Shown: positions 62,507-64,000 of the stretch, piece by piece | How the letters are laid out: each line of letters starts with the position of its first letter | How positions within the stretch are numbered: the stretch's first letter is position 1 | Assembly: GCA_023429135.1 (NCBI GenBank) | Contig: JAEYWD010000002.1 | Location: 1 to 64,000, forward strand | DNA from: Bacteroidota bacterium | Lineage (GTDB): Bacteria > Bacteroidota > Bacteroidia > Bacteroidales > JAAUTT01 | Reading direction: 5' to 3' | Length of the DNA stretch: 64,000 nucleotides | Position numbers and translations under genes: made by a program | Notes under the pieces: generated by a model | What the model was told of the DNA's origin: nothing | The model's input: the letters and a program-made list of their open reading frames with translations, nothing else | The model's database searches: none

Positions 62507-64000
62507 TTATCTTACAGGAGATATCAATTCCGGATTAAAATCAAAGTGATCAAACCTACCTCTAAACCATACTCTTATGTTTCTTGAGAATATAATTTTT
62601 TCATTTTCTTTTACAATGATATTCACCACTTTTCCCCTGAAAAGATTATCAATAATTCCAACATTCACAATAATGCTGTCCCTGGATTTACCTACGATTG
62701 AGATCTCCTTATTATCCATAAACACTCTGATAGCTTCTGAATCTAAGTTATGACCATATAACGTAAGATTAGAGTTACTTCTAATATAGGATTGTTTGAT
62801 AGTAACGGGTGGATAAAAAACAAAAATTCCCGCCATGCTATGTTTATTCTTGTATATTACAAATACAAAAACCGAATCGTTACCGGTAGTAATTTTTTCC
62901 TTAGGAAGCAGAACCAGTAAGCTGTCGGCAGTGCTATTTATAATTGTTGCACGACTGTCGTTCACCAGAATTTCCAGCTTATCTTCAGTGGGTAAGTTTT
63001 GTCCATATATTACAATAGTTGAATCTATACCCTGCCATAAAAAATTCTCTTTTAGGTAAAGTGATAATCGGTTATCTCTTGTGAATAGAAAATAGATAAG
63101 AATTAAAAGGATTACAATAACTCCTGCCAGAATAGGCCATTTCTTCTTTTTGGATTTATTACTTTGACTATTAATATCCTTCAGACTTATGGTTATAACT
63201 TCCGATTTTGCCACCGATAAGTCCTTGAAGGCAAGTAGTTGATACGAAGATTGTTGCCTTGTACCATCGGCAAAACCAACCAATTTTATGCCTGGTTGAC
63301 TTAAATCCAGCGACCGGAACATGGCCCCGTTTTTATATAATTCTAGTTTATTGGCATTTTCCACCTGCCACCTTAGAGTGAATTCCCCTCCACGTTCTAC
63401 TTCGGCAGCACTCGATGTAAATTCTTTTATCACAGGTAAATTTAAAACCGGAGATGGTGTTTCCTTTAAGTTTTCGACGTTGATTATTTTTTCGTTTACA
63501 AGGTTCTCAAGTTGTTTTACATCGCTTTCCGTTATGGGTTGTGTTCCCTTCTCAAACACTTTCAGGAATATTTCCCTAATTTGGGGTATTATGTCGTTAA
63601 GCCTCGCTGGAAGCGGATTGTAGAGTTCGGTGGAATTATAATCCTTCCGTTTACCCAGATAAAATAATTTTAACCGGAGAATGAGAAATACAATCTGCAA
63701 AAAATTAAATGATATACCATTTATATCGGCCAGCCGAATGGAGGTCTTGTTTAAGATTTCCTTATAGAATTTAAAAACCAGAATCCAATAATCCTTGTTA
63801 CCATACATTTCGTTATCGGGCATATCAGTTAACCGCTGGGTACTGTCCACATCCACCAGTACAAAAGTTCCATCTTTTCTGCAGAAGATATTTTTTTCAC
63901 AAAAATCGGCAAACCAAAAATCGTACTTCTGAAGGGAACGAATGGCATTGAATAAACTGCTGCTAAGAACTGAAAGATTTATTTCTCCGGTGCGAACATG
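62507..64000 (-). CDS. Kinase-TM-IPT receptor-like protein, cut by the window edge
   Basis: The frame is open to the window edge; the GTG at 63856 is not the true start because coding continues upstream. The visible N-terminal part shows YDFWFADFCEKNIFCRKDG and LVDVDSTQRLTD, which resemble the catalytic loop (Asp and Asn) and the metal-binding Asp of protein kinases. Then come an Ig-like region, a lysine-rich segment, one transmembrane helix (residues 240-259 counted from the GTG) and two IPT/TIG-type beta domains outside. This looks like a membrane receptor kinase with surface Ig-like domains. No dimerisation or substrate can be inferred. Confidence 0.7.
   Translation of the reverse strand, partial: HVRTGEINLSVLSSSLFNAIRSLQKYDFWFADFCEKNIFCRKDGTFVLVDVDSTQRLTDMPDNEMYGNKDYWILVFKFYKEILNKTSIRLADINGISFNFLQIVFLILRLKLFYLGKRKDYNSTELYNPLPARLNDIIPQIREIFLKVFEKGTQPITESDVKQLENLVNEKIINVENLKETPSPVLNLPVIKEFTSSAAEVERGGEFTLRWQVENANKLELYKNGAMFRSLDLSQPGIKLVGFADGTRQQSSYQLLAFKDLSVAKSEVITISLKDINSQSNKSKKKKWPILAGVIVILLILIYFLFTRDNRLSLYLKENFLWQGIDSTIVIYGQNLPTEDKLEILVNDSRATIINSTADSLLVLLPKEKITTGNDSVFVFVIYKNKHSMAGIFVFYPPVTIKQSYIRSNSNLTLYGHNLDSEAIRVFMDNKEISIVGKSRDSIIVNVGIIDNLFRGKVVNIIVKENEKIIFSRNIRVWFRGRFDHFDFNPELISPVR

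Overview
The window reads as a chromosomal segment of a Bacteroidota bacterium, most likely of the Bacteroidales/Marinilabiliales side. The evidence is a PorP/SprF protein and two kinds of type IX secretion (T9SS) C-terminal sorting domain, -7 promoter boxes of the TAnnTTTG type, weak Shine-Dalgarno signals, HU of the Bacteroidetes long type, an AT-rich composition and the housekeeping gene complement. No rRNA or tRNA genes, CRISPR array, insertion sequence, phage or plasmid functions were seen.

Layout. 0.5-6.0 kb: DoxX membrane protein and a Tat-exported Gfo/Idh/MocA oxidoreductase, then a lipoprotein of polysaccharide lyase family 14 type and an asparagine-synthase-like protein, separated by clear terminators. 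6.0-25 kb is mostly housekeeping: SpoU rRNA/tRNA methyltransferase, sucC, rpmH, an overlapping glycosyltransferase/ECF sigma/rsmG operon, tgt-lptF/G, a biotin-dependent carboxyltransferase with its biotin carrier, HU, ispE, thpR, an exopolysaccharide initiating sugar transferase with a second Gfo/Idh/MocA protein, pcm plus a metallo-beta-lactamase hydrolase, and gcvP. 24.4-29.4 kb is the most unusual block: an ECF sigma factor overlapping a membrane TPR/anti-sigma-like protein, facing a 1054-residue TPR-CHAT (caspase-fold) protein, and next to that, divergently, a 33-residue Asp-Pro-repeat peptide gene followed by two strong hairpins. Repeats sharing an AGCCAATACA core bracket this block.

29.6-36 kb: two CDGSH iron-sulfur proteins and arginine deiminase, then a PorP/SprF operon with two paralogous secreted proteins and a T9SS type-B adhesin-like protein. 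36.4-41 kb: pheT-miaA-Nudix operon and a YjjG-like HAD phosphatase. 41-50.8 kb: META lipoprotein, rubrerythrin, DUF1080 hydrolase, a conserved hypothetical, a large multidomain T9SS cargo protein, ygiD-like dioxygenase, M28 peptidase and carbamate kinase. 51-64 kb: a 1196-residue hybrid histidine kinase, an NtrB/NtrC-like pair, a retropepsin-like membrane protein, a small secreted protein, a MacB/FtsX-like ABC permease and, cut by the right edge, a kinase-TM-IPT surface receptor.

Functional threads: envelope and glycan work (polysaccharide lyase, sugar transferase, oxidoreductase/DUF1080 pairs, T9SS export), arginine fermentation split over two loci (arcA and arcC, no ornithine carbamoyltransferase here), and several signalling modules. 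Intergenic gaps, above all between convergent genes, often hold palindromic repeats of several unrelated families.
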